Positions 25,704-34,674 of a stretch of 51,851 nucleotides of DNA are shown piece after piece. Under the pieces are notes generated by a model, which was not told the origin of the DNA, made no database searches, and was given only the letters and a program-made list of their open reading frames with translations. The stretch lies in the NCBI GenBank assembly GCA_018648685.1, contig JABGQT010000107.1, positions 1-51,851 on the forward strand, in the 5' to 3' direction. The stretch comes from Anaerolineae bacterium. Its GTDB lineage: Bacteria > Chloroflexota > Anaerolineae > Anaerolineales > Villigracilaceae. The position numbers and the translations under genes were made by a program. The stretch's first letter is position 1. The number at the start of each line of letters is the position of its first letter.

Positions 25704-28076
25704 TTAGTACTCGTCATTCACCGTGTTATAGACATTGAATTTGCCTGTCGGTGTAATCAAATCAGGGATGCGCGCCAGCTCTTCGAGCGTGGCATCGTCG
25801 TAGACGACAATCTCGCCGGTTTCACCAGGCTTATCTGCACTACCCCAAACACTGATCCAAACTTCGGTTCCTTGTTTATTGTATTCCATGTGGACAGCGC
25901 GTCCGTAGGTTGCAATTTCCCAGCATTTATACACTTCATCTGGGTTAGATTTCGCGATCACACAGACGGTGCGAGACAAGGCAGGCTCAGAATTCAAAGC
26001 CATATCCACCCAAATCCATTCGCTGTTTGGATGTGTCTTGATGAACAAGCTGCCTCCGCTTGGGAGAGGTGTTTCTCGAACAACTTTCCAAGCAGAGTCT
26101 GGGTTCTCTTCCGGGTCGGTGCCGATGGAGCTGATTACAGGATCACCTAGGTGAGATGTGCTCCAGACAGGACCGTATTCAGAGTCAATCCAGTTTGCGC
26201 CACGTCCAGGATGAGGAATAGCAGGTGTATCTACCAGAGCGGTTAGCTCCCCTTCTTGCAGATCGATCACTGCCACTCGGTTTGCCTGATTTGCTGCTAC
26301 CAAGAAATAACGCTTGGATGTATCCAAGCCGCCGTCGTGCAGGAATCGCTCGGCTTCAATCATTTTGATAGTCGGGTTGATGGGGTCAACATAGTTTACC
26401 AGCCAAGCTTGCCCCGTTTCTTTGATGTTGACAACCCACTCAGGCTTATAGTGGGATGCCAAGATACTCGCCACGCGCGGTTCGGGATGATACTCTTCGG
26501 TATCGTAGGTGTAGCTTCGCGTACTAACAATTTTTGTAGGCTCAAGCGTTTGTCCATCCAAAATAGCGAAGTGTGGAGGCCAATAACAACCCACGATGGC
26601 ATATTTGTCCGTGAAATCGCCTTCTTCGCCATGATATTTGCTCACTTCTACTGAACGGGCATCGTAGCAGAGTTTTACTTCGGCAACTTTATCTGGGACT
26701 TCCATCCACAGGTCAACCAAGGCTAGTTTGCCATCACGACCGATAACGTAGGCGTAACGCCCGGTAGCAGACATGCGTGTGATATGAACTGCGTAGCCAG
26801 TATCTACTGTGTTTACAACTTCATAAGTATCACCGTCAATGACGGCTACTTGCCCTGCGTCTCGCAATGTGACAACGAAGTAGTTTTCCCAATCGCGTGT
26901 AGTTTGAGGAGATGCTGGGCGATCTTCTGGCTCAACAAATACTTGCCAAGATGCTTGCATTTGTTCCAGAGACATCTCTGGCGGAATCGGTGGCTCATTT
27001 TGCAAATATTTCGCCATGGTCTCTGTTTCTTCTTCTGTTAGTACACCTTGCTTGCCCCAATCTGGCATACCGCGTGGTGTCCCATTGAAGATGATTGAAG
27101 AGAGTGCCACAGTTCCCATTGATTGAGTTATATCGGGGGTTAGCGCAGGGCCTGTTGCTCCTTTGCGTAAAGTGCCATGACAACCGGCGCAACGGTCAAA
27201 GAAGGTTTGTTTTGCCCAAGAAAACTCTTCGTCGGTGAGCTCTGGGCCTGCACTTATCGCTACGCTGCCATCTTCTGTTTCTGCAGGATCAGCAAGAGCA
27301 CCATCGGGTAGTGCTGCTAGATAATCTATAACTGCTTCAGTTTCCTCATCGCTGAACACACCAGAAAAGGAGGGCATCAAACCTTCTTGGCACGGACCTT
27401 CAGGGCAATCTGGGACAACAAAAGTATTCGGATTCACAAGTGCTTCGTCTAAATACTCTGTTCCGGTCGTTGCATTTCCTGTGTATATTCCATCTTGGAG
27501 ACGAGCATCAGCTATAGTTCCTATTTCAGAAAGATCAGGGCCAAGCGTGCCAACAGCACCAGCAACACCTGGGATGATATGACAGGCTCCGCACCCACCC
27601 TTTTGGAACGCCTGAGCCGCTAGCTCGGCACCATATAAGCCCGGTTCATCCGTGGATGTTTGGCTTGCTTCCCTTATGGGAGCATTTGGTTCGTAAGCAC
27701 GGACAAAATCAACGATAGCATGAATATTTTCGTCAGTTAATGCACCGCCGTAGGCTTGTCCCCATGCAGGCATGGTGGTGTTCGGGCGACCGGTTTGGAT
27801 AGTTGCGAAGAGTACACCATCACTGGCTTCTTCAAGAAGAACTTTATCGTTGAGAGCAGGTCCAACGCCCCCTTCACCTTGCAAACCATGACAAGATACA
27901 CAATTCTCAGCATATAAGACTTGGCCATGATGCAGGCTTTCTTCCTTATGAAGCTCTGTAACATCAACTATGCGAGCATCCTCGCCAACCATCTGGAATG
28001 AGAAGCTAGCGAGGAGCACGAGAGTGATAATCAAGCCAATGAGAAGCTGTTTATTGTAGTTTTCGTTTTTCAGCAT
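25704..28076 (-). CDS. nirS: cytochrome cd1 nitrite reductase with two extra N-terminal cytochrome c domains
   Basis: The 790-residue protein has a membrane anchor (residues about 10-30) and three cytochrome c domains with haem motifs CVSCH (59-63), CGACH (162-166) and CAGCH (296-300). An eight-bladed d1-type propeller follows from about residue 395. The third cytochrome and the propeller match NirS closely: RKGATGPALTPD, TLRDAGQVAVIDGD, DTGYAVH (His431, d1 ligand), YHPEPRV (His530), FLHDGG (His580) and the ending LITPTGKFNVYNT. It reduces nitrite to NO outside the membrane. Known NirS proteins I recall are about 560 residues with one c haem and are soluble. The two added domains and anchor probably replace a cytochrome c1. 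AAGGAG precedes the ATG. Haem d1 synthesis genes are not in the window. Confidence 0.9.
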   Translation of the reverse strand: MLKNENYNKQLLIGLIITLVLLASFSFQMVGEDARIVDVTELHKEESLHHGQVLYAENCVSCHGLQGEGGVGPALNDKVLLEEASDGVLFATIQTGRPNTTMPAWGQAYGGALTDENIHAIVDFVRAYEPNAPIREASQTSTDEPGLYGAELAAQAFQKGGCGACHIIPGVAGAVGTLGPDLSEIGTIADARLQDGIYTGNATTGTEYLDEALVNPNTFVVPDCPEGPCQEGLMPSFSGVFSDEETEAVIDYLAALPDGALADPAETEDGSVAISAGPELTDEEFSWAKQTFFDRCAGCHGTLRKGATGPALTPDITQSMGTVALSSIIFNGTPRGMPDWGKQGVLTEEETETMAKYLQNEPPIPPEMSLEQMQASWQVFVEPEDRPASPQTTRDWENYFVVTLRDAGQVAVIDGDTYEVVNTVDTGYAVHITRMSATGRYAYVIGRDGKLALVDLWMEVPDKVAEVKLCYDARSVEVSKYHGEEGDFTDKYAIVGCYWPPHFAILDGQTLEPTKIVSTRSYTYDTEEYHPEPRVASILASHYKPEWVVNIKETGQAWLVNYVDPINPTIKMIEAERFLHDGGLDTSKRYFLVAANQANRVAVIDLQEGELTALVDTPAIPHPGRGANWIDSEYGPVWSTSHLGDPVISSIGTDPEENPDSAWKVVRETPLPSGGSLFIKTHPNSEWIWVDMALNSEPALSRTVCVIAKSNPDEVYKCWEIATYGRAVHMEYNKQGTEVWISVWGSADKPGETGEIVVYDDATLEELARIPDLITPTGKFNVYNTVNDEY

Positions 28077-28085
28077 GATCTCTCC

Positions 28086-28577
28086 TTAAGCGTGGGTGGT
28101 CTGGGAAGGATCGAAGGCTTTGCGCTCAAATGCTTCCTCGGTGTTAACAAAGACTTCGCCAGCTTCAATGATGACAGGGAAATAATCCATCGGGCGGGGC
28201 GCAGGTCCACCAGTGACCTCGCCTAATTTGTCAAACAAAGAACCATGACAAGGGCAATGGTATTGGTCTTCCTCTTCTTCCCAAGGGACACTGCATCCCA
28301 AGTGGGTACAGCGCTGCCAAAGGGCGATGAAACTCCCATCATCAAGACGGGAAAGGAAGAAGCGTCCCTCTTTGATAAGCGTGATGCTACCTGGGGGGAA
28401 CTCTTCTAATGTGCCAGCGTTGACCATCCCGCCGAATCCACCATCACTAACAGGCTGAATGAATTTAAATAAGGTGCCCAAAGCTTCGCCTGTAAAGGCG
28501 ACAACTGAGGCGAGCCAAGCCAACCCCAGAAACTGCCTGCGGTCGATTTTGTTTTTCTTTTCGTTTTTTTCAGTCAT
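28086..28577 (-). CDS. Rieske iron-sulfur protein of a bc complex
   Basis: The 163-residue protein has a basic start with RRQFLGLAW, one membrane segment (about residues 17-38) and a Rieske domain whose cluster ligands lie in CTHLGCSVPW and CPCHGSLFD; the paired disulfide cysteines are present. It takes electrons from menaquinol and passes them to a c-type haem. I choose ATG 28577 because GGAG lies eight bases upstream; the ATG at 28583 touches that site. Placed between cytochrome b and NirS in the same operon, its likely acceptor is the N-terminal cytochrome domains of NirS. Confidence 0.88.
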   Translation of the reverse strand: MTEKNEKKNKIDRRQFLGLAWLASVVAFTGEALGTLFKFIQPVSDGGFGGMVNAGTLEEFPPGSITLIKEGRFFLSRLDDGSFIALWQRCTHLGCSVPWEEEEDQYHCPCHGSLFDKLGEVTGGPAPRPMDYFPVIIEAGEVFVNTEEAFERKAFDPSQTTHA

Positions 28578-28600
28578 TTGCATTCTCCTCTTTCTCTGGT

Positions 28601-29365
28601 TTAGAGACCATCAAAGGGGTTGTATCCACCGGGCATTGCCCAGGGCAGGAAGAGTTCAAATCCGGGACCGCGGAACAAGAATCCGGTTAGAGTCAGAACA
28701 ACAGCAGTGAAGAAGAGAACGGTGAACAGAACGAGCATAATCTCTCGCGGGTTTGAGCCTTCTTTAGACTTCCACAAAACAATAGCGGGCAAGATCACCA
28801 GAAGAGCCATCACACCGCCGGGAAGAATGGATTGCGTGACGAGATTAGGCAATACATCACGGAATAATTCACGAGGCGGGAAGGCGTTATCCAAGAGAAC
28901 AAAGCCAGACATCACGATGGTTGTATACAATGCTGTCCAGCCGACGATACGTTTGCCACGCTTTGATGTGAACCAGACCCCTGCTCCCTCACGACTGTAG
29001 TCAATATAAGGGATGGAGATCAGGAAGCCCACAGCAAGGACGGGCAAAATGATGCCTGCGAGTGTTGGGTGCATATGCTCAAGCATTTCCTGCAAGCCCA
29101 TGAAATACCAGGGGGCTTTGGCGGGATCAGTTGTGATCAGGGGATTTGCCAATTCTTCCAGTGGCGCATCTTTCAGTAGTGAGAAGAGCACCAAAAAGAG
29201 TGTAGAGCCCAGGGCAATAATCAGTTCGAGGATTGCCACGATCGGAAAGGCAAAGATCGTATTATCAGGGCCTTTGTCGACCATCGTGGTTGGTGCTTTG
29301 ACGATCTCAACCAAGCTATAGGTCTTTCCTGAGGGTTTGGTGAAGCTTTGCTCTTTATTTGCCAT
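28601..29365 (-). CDS. cytochrome b C-terminal half (subunit IV-like)
   Basis: A 254-residue membrane protein. After a soluble lead of about 35 residues come [17 protein letters not shown], matching the quinol-site PEWY-type region (here PWYF), and helices equivalent to the last part of cytochrome b. About six membrane segments are present, more than in plastid subunit IV. ATG 29365 has GGAGG six bases upstream and lies inside the end of the preceding gene, an 11-base overlap. It pairs with the haem-bearing N-terminal half to make a split cytochrome b, as in b6f and many Gram-positive-type complexes. Confidence 0.85.
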   Translation of the reverse strand: MANKEQSFTKPSGKTYSLVEIVKAPTTMVDKGPDNTIFAFPIVAILELIIALGSTLFLVLFSLLKDAPLEELANPLITTDPAKAPWYFMGLQEMLEHMHPTLAGIILPVLAVGFLISIPYIDYSREGAGVWFTSKRGKRIVGWTALYTTIVMSGFVLLDNAFPPRELFRDVLPNLVTQSILPGGVMALLVILPAIVLWKSKEGSNPREIMLVLFTVLFFTAVVLTLTGFLFRGPGFELFLPWAMPGGYNPFDGL

Positions 29366-30107
29366 CTTCAGCCTCCACTTCGTCTTTAACTTCATTGGCA
29401 GCCAGACCGCCATCTTTGCGTACGCGCCAGATATGAAGCGCGATCAGCAGGAATAAGACAGCCGGAACGACCATAATATGCAGGGCATAGAAGCGGGTGA
29501 GTGCAGCTTGCCCTACTTCAGGCCCACCGAGGAGCAACTTTTGGATGGTCTTGCCCATCAATGGTTCATAGGCCGCGACACTAGTGCCGACTGTGATTGC
29601 CCAGAAAGCGAGTTGGTCCCAGGGGAGTAGATAGCCAGTGAAACTGCCGACAAAGGTCATGATGAGCAGGATCACACCGATCACCCAGTTGAACTCGCGT
29701 GGGGGTTTGTAGGCCCCGGTATAAAAGACACGTGCCATATGCAAAATTGCAGTAAGCACCATCATATGTGCACCCCAGCGGTGCATATTGCGCAATAATT
29801 GCCCAAAAGGCACTTTTGTTTGGAGTGTGACGATGTCGAAGTAAGCTGTTTCTACAGAAGGCACATAGTAGAACATCAGCATGATGCCAGTTAGGGAAAG
29901 CAGGATGTACATCACAGTTGTGATAATCCCTAATCCCATGGAGTAGCTGGCTTTGATACTCTTCTTATTCACGCGCACAGGGTGCAGGTGGAAGAAGATA
30001 TTCGTGGTCATGATCAGGGAGCGATCCAGTGGGTTATCTGGCCAGCCATGGCGGAAGAAGGACTTCCACGGGCGGGAGTTGAGAATAAATTCTTTAAGTT
30101 TTTTCAT
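29355..30107 (-). CDS. cytochrome b N-terminal half (b6-like)
   Basis: The 250-residue protein has four membrane helices that bind two b haems: histidines in [10 protein letters not shown] and in ILHMARVF, and in [10 protein letters not shown] and [20 protein letters not shown] and [13 protein letters not shown] are the standard quinol-site sequences. The first 50 residues form an extra cytoplasmic lead. GGAG stands before the ATG. Together with the following C-terminal half and the Rieske protein it forms a menaquinol-oxidising complex. A cytochrome c1 or f gene is missing. Confidence 0.9.
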   Translation of the reverse strand: MKKLKEFILNSRPWKSFFRHGWPDNPLDRSLIMTTNIFFHLHPVRVNKKSIKASYSMGLGIITTVMYILLSLTGIMLMFYYVPSVETAYFDIVTLQTKVPFGQLLRNMHRWGAHMMVLTAILHMARVFYTGAYKPPREFNWVIGVILLIMTFVGSFTGYLLPWDQLAFWAITVGTSVAAYEPLMGKTIQKLLLGGPEVGQAALTRFYALHIMVVPAVLFLLIALHIWRVRKDGGLAANEVKDEVEAEDGK

Positions 30108-30117
30108 AGTTGCTCCG

Positions 30118-32196
30118 TTATTTCTTGTCTACAAAAGATAAAACTTCTTCAAAACGAAATGCTTCCATTGTGATCGCGTCGGTGGGGCAGCGGTCGGCAC
30201 ATAGCGCACAACGGGTGCAAGATTCGTCATCTTTAAGCATTGCTGCCATTTGGCTTGTAATATTGTGGTTTTCAGTAATCTCGTTCAGCGGGACGCCAGT
30301 ATGCTCTTCAATAACTCTGTGAAGAGTCTCATCACCAGCGATCTTGTCGAGGCTGACGATCTTCAGACAATCCCAGGGACAAACATCCACGCAGCCGTTG
30401 CATAGGATGCACAAGCTACCATCAAAAATGGTGTTGACACTACATTCAAGACAACGACTCCCTTGCTCTGCGGCTTCTTCTTCTGTGTACCCTAATTCGA
30501 CCACAGAGATGCCCGTACGTCGGCCTACTGGAAGGTTGGGGGATTTGTGATTTTTCAGCTTTACCCAATTCTCAAACATGACGTGGTTTGCAAGTACTGT
30601 CCACTCGGTTTTGACTTCCATATCGAGTTTCTTGGCTTGAAGATATTCTTCAATACCAAGAGCTGCCAAATGTCCATGCCGCACAGCATCAATAATCAGC
30701 TTGGGGCCGTATGCCACATCGCCACCTGCGAAGACATCTGGGGCAGTAGTTTGACCTGTTTCGTAATTGATCTCCACTAAACCGCGCGATGAAAGTTTCA
30801 CATCATCTGCACCACCGAGCACGTCAAGATCAGCCTGCTGACCAATAGCCAGGATAACGGTATCGCAATCCCAAATACGTTCAGAATCCGTCTTAAACTT
30901 GGGACTGAAACGTCCGTCTTCGTCAAAAACAGATTCGACATCAATCACTTCCAGACCGCTGACTTTTCCATCTTCTCCGATAATCCGTTTCGGGCCCACA
31001 CGTGGGGAGAGTTGAATTCCCTCCTCTAACGCTTCTTCAACTTCAAAATCGGATGCGGGTAATTCATCCCAATCTTCTAGCGAAATCATTTTGACATCTG
31101 CAACGCCCAAACGAAGTGCTACGCGAGCTACGTCCAACGCGGTGCTAACGGTTTCAGATTCTTCTTCAGCACGTGCTTCGGTATCATCCAAAGCAGCTTG
31201 TTGCTCATCGGTCAGTTGCCCTAAACGCAAAGCTGTACGAGCGGCATCCATTGCTACATCGCCACCGCCAATGACCAGTACTCGCTTGCCAAGATCGACT
31301 TTGTATCCAAGGTTGTAATTGAGCAACATATCTACTGCGATGATGACGCCATCAAGGTCGGAGCCTTCAATATCTAGAGAACGACCTTTCATCAAGCCAA
31401 TGCCCAAAAAGACCGCATCGTAGTCACGGCGTAAATCATCGAGAGTGATTTTTTCGCCAATAGGCGTATCAAAATGAATTTCAACGCCAAGGTCAAGAAT
31501 CTCCTGAATTTCCAAATCCATCGCTTCTTGATCGATACGATAAACAGGCACACCGTAGCGCAACATACCACCAGTTTTGGGACCGGCTTCGTATATCGTG
31601 ACTTTATATCGCAACAAGGTCAGATCATGAGCAACCGTTAAGCTGGCAGGCCCCGCACCAATGATCGCAACATTGCCTTTTTTGCGCCCAGGTTGTGAAG
31701 CTAAACGCATCAACTCTTTTCGCGACCAGCGTACCGTTGAGTAGGGAAAAGATGTCCCCGTCCCCGGTACCGTGGCTTTCTTGCCAACTCTATGAAGATT
31801 GGCAGAGAAAGTTGAGAGACCGGTATCTGGGAGAATATCCGCTAAGGGAATCAATTTCTCTGACCCAGCTCGATCGGGCACAATTTTTCCAGCTTCTGGC
31901 CCAAATCGTTCGGTTAGGACGCGTTTAATGGGGCGGATAGCAACAGGTTTTGCATCAGGCCCAACAATATCGCTACGACGACAGGCAACTTCACAAGGTG
32001 CACCACAAATGCGACCACATATTGTCGAGAGGGGATTTGGATCGTGGGAAATCTCAAAGCCTAATCCTATTTCTCCACGTGCCATGGCCGTAACATAACC
32101 GCGTGAATCTGTATTCACGGGGCAGCCAGCCTGGCATTTAATCATATCTCTCCAATCATCAATATTAGGAATTTTCACTTGAAATTTTTTATTCAT
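30118..32196 (-). CDS. NAD(P)H-binding flavin/iron-sulfur oxidoreductase (GltD-like) with C-terminal ferredoxin
   Basis: In this 692-residue protein the N-terminal [4Fe-4S] region has CQAGCPV and [13 protein letters not shown] (residues about 22-72). An FAD site [15 protein letters not shown] (about 176-190) and an NAD(P) site [19 protein letters not shown] (about 305) follow, as in the small subunit of glutamate synthase. The C-terminal 110 residues hold [20 protein letters not shown] and [14 protein letters not shown], giving two ferredoxin clusters. No glutamate synthase large subunit is present. It lies 10 bases before cytochrome b, so it probably exchanges electrons between NAD(P)H and the Rieske/cytochrome b complex. 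Similar subunits accompany some bc complexes of anammox bacteria. AAGGAA precedes the ATG. Confidence 0.82.
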   Translation of the reverse strand: MNKKFQVKIPNIDDWRDMIKCQAGCPVNTDSRGYVTAMARGEIGLGFEISHDPNPLSTICGRICGAPCEVACRRSDIVGPDAKPVAIRPIKRVLTERFGPEAGKIVPDRAGSEKLIPLADILPDTGLSTFSANLHRVGKKATVPGTGTSFPYSTVRWSRKELMRLASQPGRKKGNVAIIGAGPASLTVAHDLTLLRYKVTIYEAGPKTGGMLRYGVPVYRIDQEAMDLEIQEILDLGVEIHFDTPIGEKITLDDLRRDYDAVFLGIGLMKGRSLDIEGSDLDGVIIAVDMLLNYNLGYKVDLGKRVLVIGGGDVAMDAARTALRLGQLTDEQQAALDDTEARAEEESETVSTALDVARVALRLGVADVKMISLEDWDELPASDFEVEEALEEGIQLSPRVGPKRIIGEDGKVSGLEVIDVESVFDEDGRFSPKFKTDSERIWDCDTVILAIGQQADLDVLGGADDVKLSSRGLVEINYETGQTTAPDVFAGGDVAYGPKLIIDAVRHGHLAALGIEEYLQAKKLDMEVKTEWTVLANHVMFENWVKLKNHKSPNLPVGRRTGISVVELGYTEEEAAEQGSRCLECSVNTIFDGSLCILCNGCVDVCPWDCLKIVSLDKIAGDETLHRVIEEHTGVPLNEITENHNITSQMAAMLKDDESCTRCALCADRCPTDAITMEAFRFEEVLSFVDKK

Positions 32197-32246
32197 ATAT
32201 TATTCCTTTTTTAGAGTAACTACACTGTATACTATTTTTTGCTTTT

Positions 32247-32897
32247 TCAAATGCCCTGAGTAGTTATTTCTTGTTTTTCTGTACCATCAGCGAGTAGCAA
32301 CTCTGCAAGAAGATCGCTAGACGATACAGCTTGGTAATAAGTTGGGCTTGCACAAGCTCGGCATAAAACACGATTTCCCTGAACAACTTCCCGCTCATTA
32401 ATAATCTCTTCGCCGCAGTCATCACAATTGACACGCACACCTGCACGACTGACAATCGTTTCAACAGGTGTTGTTAGCACCACTTCTTCAATGGAGAGTA
32501 GTTCTTCAGTTGGCATCTCTTGGTAGCCCTTCAGCATTGCGTAATAGCGACGTTTTTCGTCAGGGGCATAATCTCGGGCACGTTGGCGCACATCCAGGCG
32601 AGGTGCTACACGCACAGCTTCTCCAGTTTTTACGTTGATAAAAGTAGCGGCTATTTTGCCGTAATCTTCTACGCGGAGTGTTCTATGATTAACACCACAT
32701 CCCGTAACAGTTTCAACACCAGAGACAAAGCAGCCATCTGTTTCAACGATCACAAGTAGCCGTTTATCGCTTCGGGGTACATCCATGTTGAGGGCAGCCG
32801 CGCCAGCCAAACCCACACGCGAACCCAGCACTTGTCGAGGACATAAAGATTTATGCCGAGATGCTGATTCAGCTAGAATTTCTTCAAGAATATCCAT
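32247..32897 (-). CDS. FmdE-family protein with C-terminal zinc ribbon
   Basis: The 216-residue protein matches the FmdE family: LCPRQVLGSRVGLAGAAALN and VIVETDGCFVSGVETVTGCG in the first 85 residues. A C-terminal ribbon (residues about 157-185) has CDDCGEEI and CRACASP. FmdE was named from molybdenum formylmethanofuran dehydrogenase operons and occurs beside other molybdenum enzymes. Its biochemical role is unclear, but handling of the metal or cofactor is suspected. Here it sits in the nitrate reductase region, which fits. Its ATG directly follows the stop of the narK gene with no spacer. Confidence 0.75.
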   Translation of the reverse strand: MDILEEILAESASRHKSLCPRQVLGSRVGLAGAAALNMDVPRSDKRLLVIVETDGCFVSGVETVTGCGVNHRTLRVEDYGKIAATFINVKTGEAVRVAPRLDVRQRARDYAPDEKRRYYAMLKGYQEMPTEELLSIEEVVLTTPVETIVSRAGVRVNCDDCGEEIINEREVVQGNRVLCRACASPTYYQAVSSSDLLAELLLADGTEKQEITTQGI

Positions 32898-34424
32898 TTA
32901 GCACTCGATTTCTGCACCTTTTCGGGCATAGTAATACCAGTTGAGAATTAAGCAGGTGAAGTAGTAAATTGCAAATCCATAGAGGGCGTATTCAGGTGTT
33001 CCTGCATTTACTTGTTGACCAAAAACTCTGGGGATGATGAACGCACCATAAGCGGCAACTGCTGCTGTCCAACCCAAAACGGGACCTGCTTCTGAGGGTT
33101 TGAAGATGATGGGGACCATTCTGAAGGTAGAGCCATTGCCGATGCCAGTGGTGATGAAGAGGATCAGGAAAAGAATCAGGAAGGGGATGAAAAACTGCTC
33201 AGGTTGGCTGGATGCACTGGCTTGCTTGACATAATAAGCAACGCCCAACGCCGATAAAATCATCACAACCGTATCCCATTGGGTGATTTTTGCGCCACCG
33301 ACTTTGTCAGAAATCCAGCCACCAATCGGGCGAGCGAGAGAGCCAACTAGCGGTCCAAGCCAGGCATAGGCAAAGGGATTGGGGGCATTGGGGTTGATGC
33401 TGCCATCAGGGAGTTCCCCGAAAACAACACGAATAAGCAAGGGGAAGGCGGCAGAGTACCCGATGAAAGAGCCGAAGGTCATTGTGTAGAGATAAGTCAT
33501 AATCCAATTATGCTTATTTTTGAAAATCGCAAACTGAACTTCAAGATTGGATTTAATTTCACCCGGAAGAGCCTTCATCATAAAGACAGTGGCAACAATT
33601 GTTATGGGTAAAACAAGCCACATATTGAGTTCTAGCCCGAGCAAAAGATAAAGCCCAATCGTAGCACCTGCGCCCCCAACCCCGATCAGACCTAAAATTT
33701 TCAGCAACGCTGATGAAGTTGAACCAAGATTTGGCGTAGCGGTTGAGAGATTATTCATCCCAAACCAGGCAGCTAAAGCAAGTACGAGCAAAATGGGCAC
33801 CCACACAAAACCAGCGTTTTGGATATAAGACATCCCGCCATTTACAGATAATCCTTCACCGCCCAATGCGCCGAAGAGTCCGAAAGTTACAACAAAGGGA
33901 ATCAAAACTTGCATTACGCTCACGCCGATATTGCCAAGCCCGGCATTCAAGCCCAGAGACATCCCTTGCATCCGTTTCGGGAAGAAGAAATTGATATTAG
34001 ACATCGACGAAGAGAAATTTCCACCGCCCAAGCCAGAGAGGGCAGCCAAAACAGCAAAGGTCGTAAAGGGGGTGTTAATGTCTTGTAACGCAAATCCCAA
34101 TCCTAACGCTGGAGCAATGAGTAAAGCGGTTGTTAGCGCAACCACATTTCTGCCGCCTGCAATCGCAATCAAGAAGGAGTTTGGAATACGAAGTGTGGCC
34201 CCCGACAAGCCAGCAATTGCTGATAAGGTGAATAATTGCACTGTGTCAAAGGGGAATCCCATATTTTTCATCTGGACGGTCACAACACTCCAGCAGAGCC
34301 AAACGGCAAAAGAAACTAATAAGCTGGGGATGGAAATCCAGAGATTGCGATTAGCAATCTTTTTTCCCGTTGAATTCCAGAAACCCTCGTCTTCAACGTC
34401 CCATTTTTCAATATAACTTGACAT
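32898..34424 (-). CDS. narK: nitrate/nitrite transporter, NarK type
   Basis: A 508-residue MFS protein with 12 membrane segments. It carries the nitrate signatures GLGGGNFSSSMSNINFFFP and, in the second half, TGIGNGSTFRMVP, plus the conserved arginine (RIPNSF) that contacts the anion in known NarK structures. The type resembles E. coli NarK, which exchanges nitrate for nitrite. AAGGAG stands before the ATG. Upstream lies a second transporter of the other NarK subtype. A pair of two subtypes is usual in denitrifiers: one brings in the first nitrate with protons, the other exchanges it for nitrite. Confidence 0.88.
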   Translation of the reverse strand: MSSYIEKWDVEDEGFWNSTGKKIANRNLWISIPSLLVSFAVWLCWSVVTVQMKNMGFPFDTVQLFTLSAIAGLSGATLRIPNSFLIAIAGGRNVVALTTALLIAPALGLGFALQDINTPFTTFAVLAALSGLGGGNFSSSMSNINFFFPKRMQGMSLGLNAGLGNIGVSVMQVLIPFVVTFGLFGALGGEGLSVNGGMSYIQNAGFVWVPILLVLALAAWFGMNNLSTATPNLGSTSSALLKILGLIGVGGAGATIGLYLLLGLELNMWLVLPITIVATVFMMKALPGEIKSNLEVQFAIFKNKHNWIMTYLYTMTFGSFIGYSAAFPLLIRVVFGELPDGSINPNAPNPFAYAWLGPLVGSLARPIGGWISDKVGGAKITQWDTVVMILSALGVAYYVKQASASSQPEQFFIPFLILFLILFITTGIGNGSTFRMVPIIFKPSEAGPVLGWTAAVAAYGAFIIPRVFGQQVNAGTPEYALYGFAIYYFTCLILNWYYYARKGAEIEC

Positions 34425-34553
34425 ATTTTCTCCTTCTTTTAAAGCTTAGGATGGATTTATATTTAAACTTCTTTTACTGAAAGAATAACTGCGATTCGCG
34501 CGCAACCTTGGGCTTGCTTTCGTTTAATTGGCTGGGGTGCGGTAAAAAAGTAT

Positions 34554-34668
34554 CAGCTCCTGAGCGGAAGGCGACAGTACTTGAGCCTGTAGTCGAAGGA
34601 CGGGGGTGACCAGTAAAGCCGCTCTTCATCTGCGCCTCCATTCCGTTTCGGTTCCGCTCAGAGACTGG
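34554..34668. repeat. structured repeat, copy C, between the two transporter genes
   Basis: A third, more diverged copy of the unit found around the GIY-YIG gene. CAGCTCCTGAGCGGA opens it and TCCGCTCAGAGACTGG closes it, and AGTCGAAGGACG lies inside. The small hairpin has arms AGGC (34569-34572)/GCCT (34585-34588) around a 12-base loop that again starts GA and ends TGA. There is no GIY-YIG gene with this copy. Confidence 0.7.
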
Positions 34669-34674
34669 ATGTTT

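Noticed and set aside
25704-28076. NirN or NirF (haem d1 biosynthesis proteins) instead of NirS
   Set aside because: The third cytochrome domain and the propeller follow NirS motif by motif, with both distal-pocket histidine motifs and the NirS-type ending.
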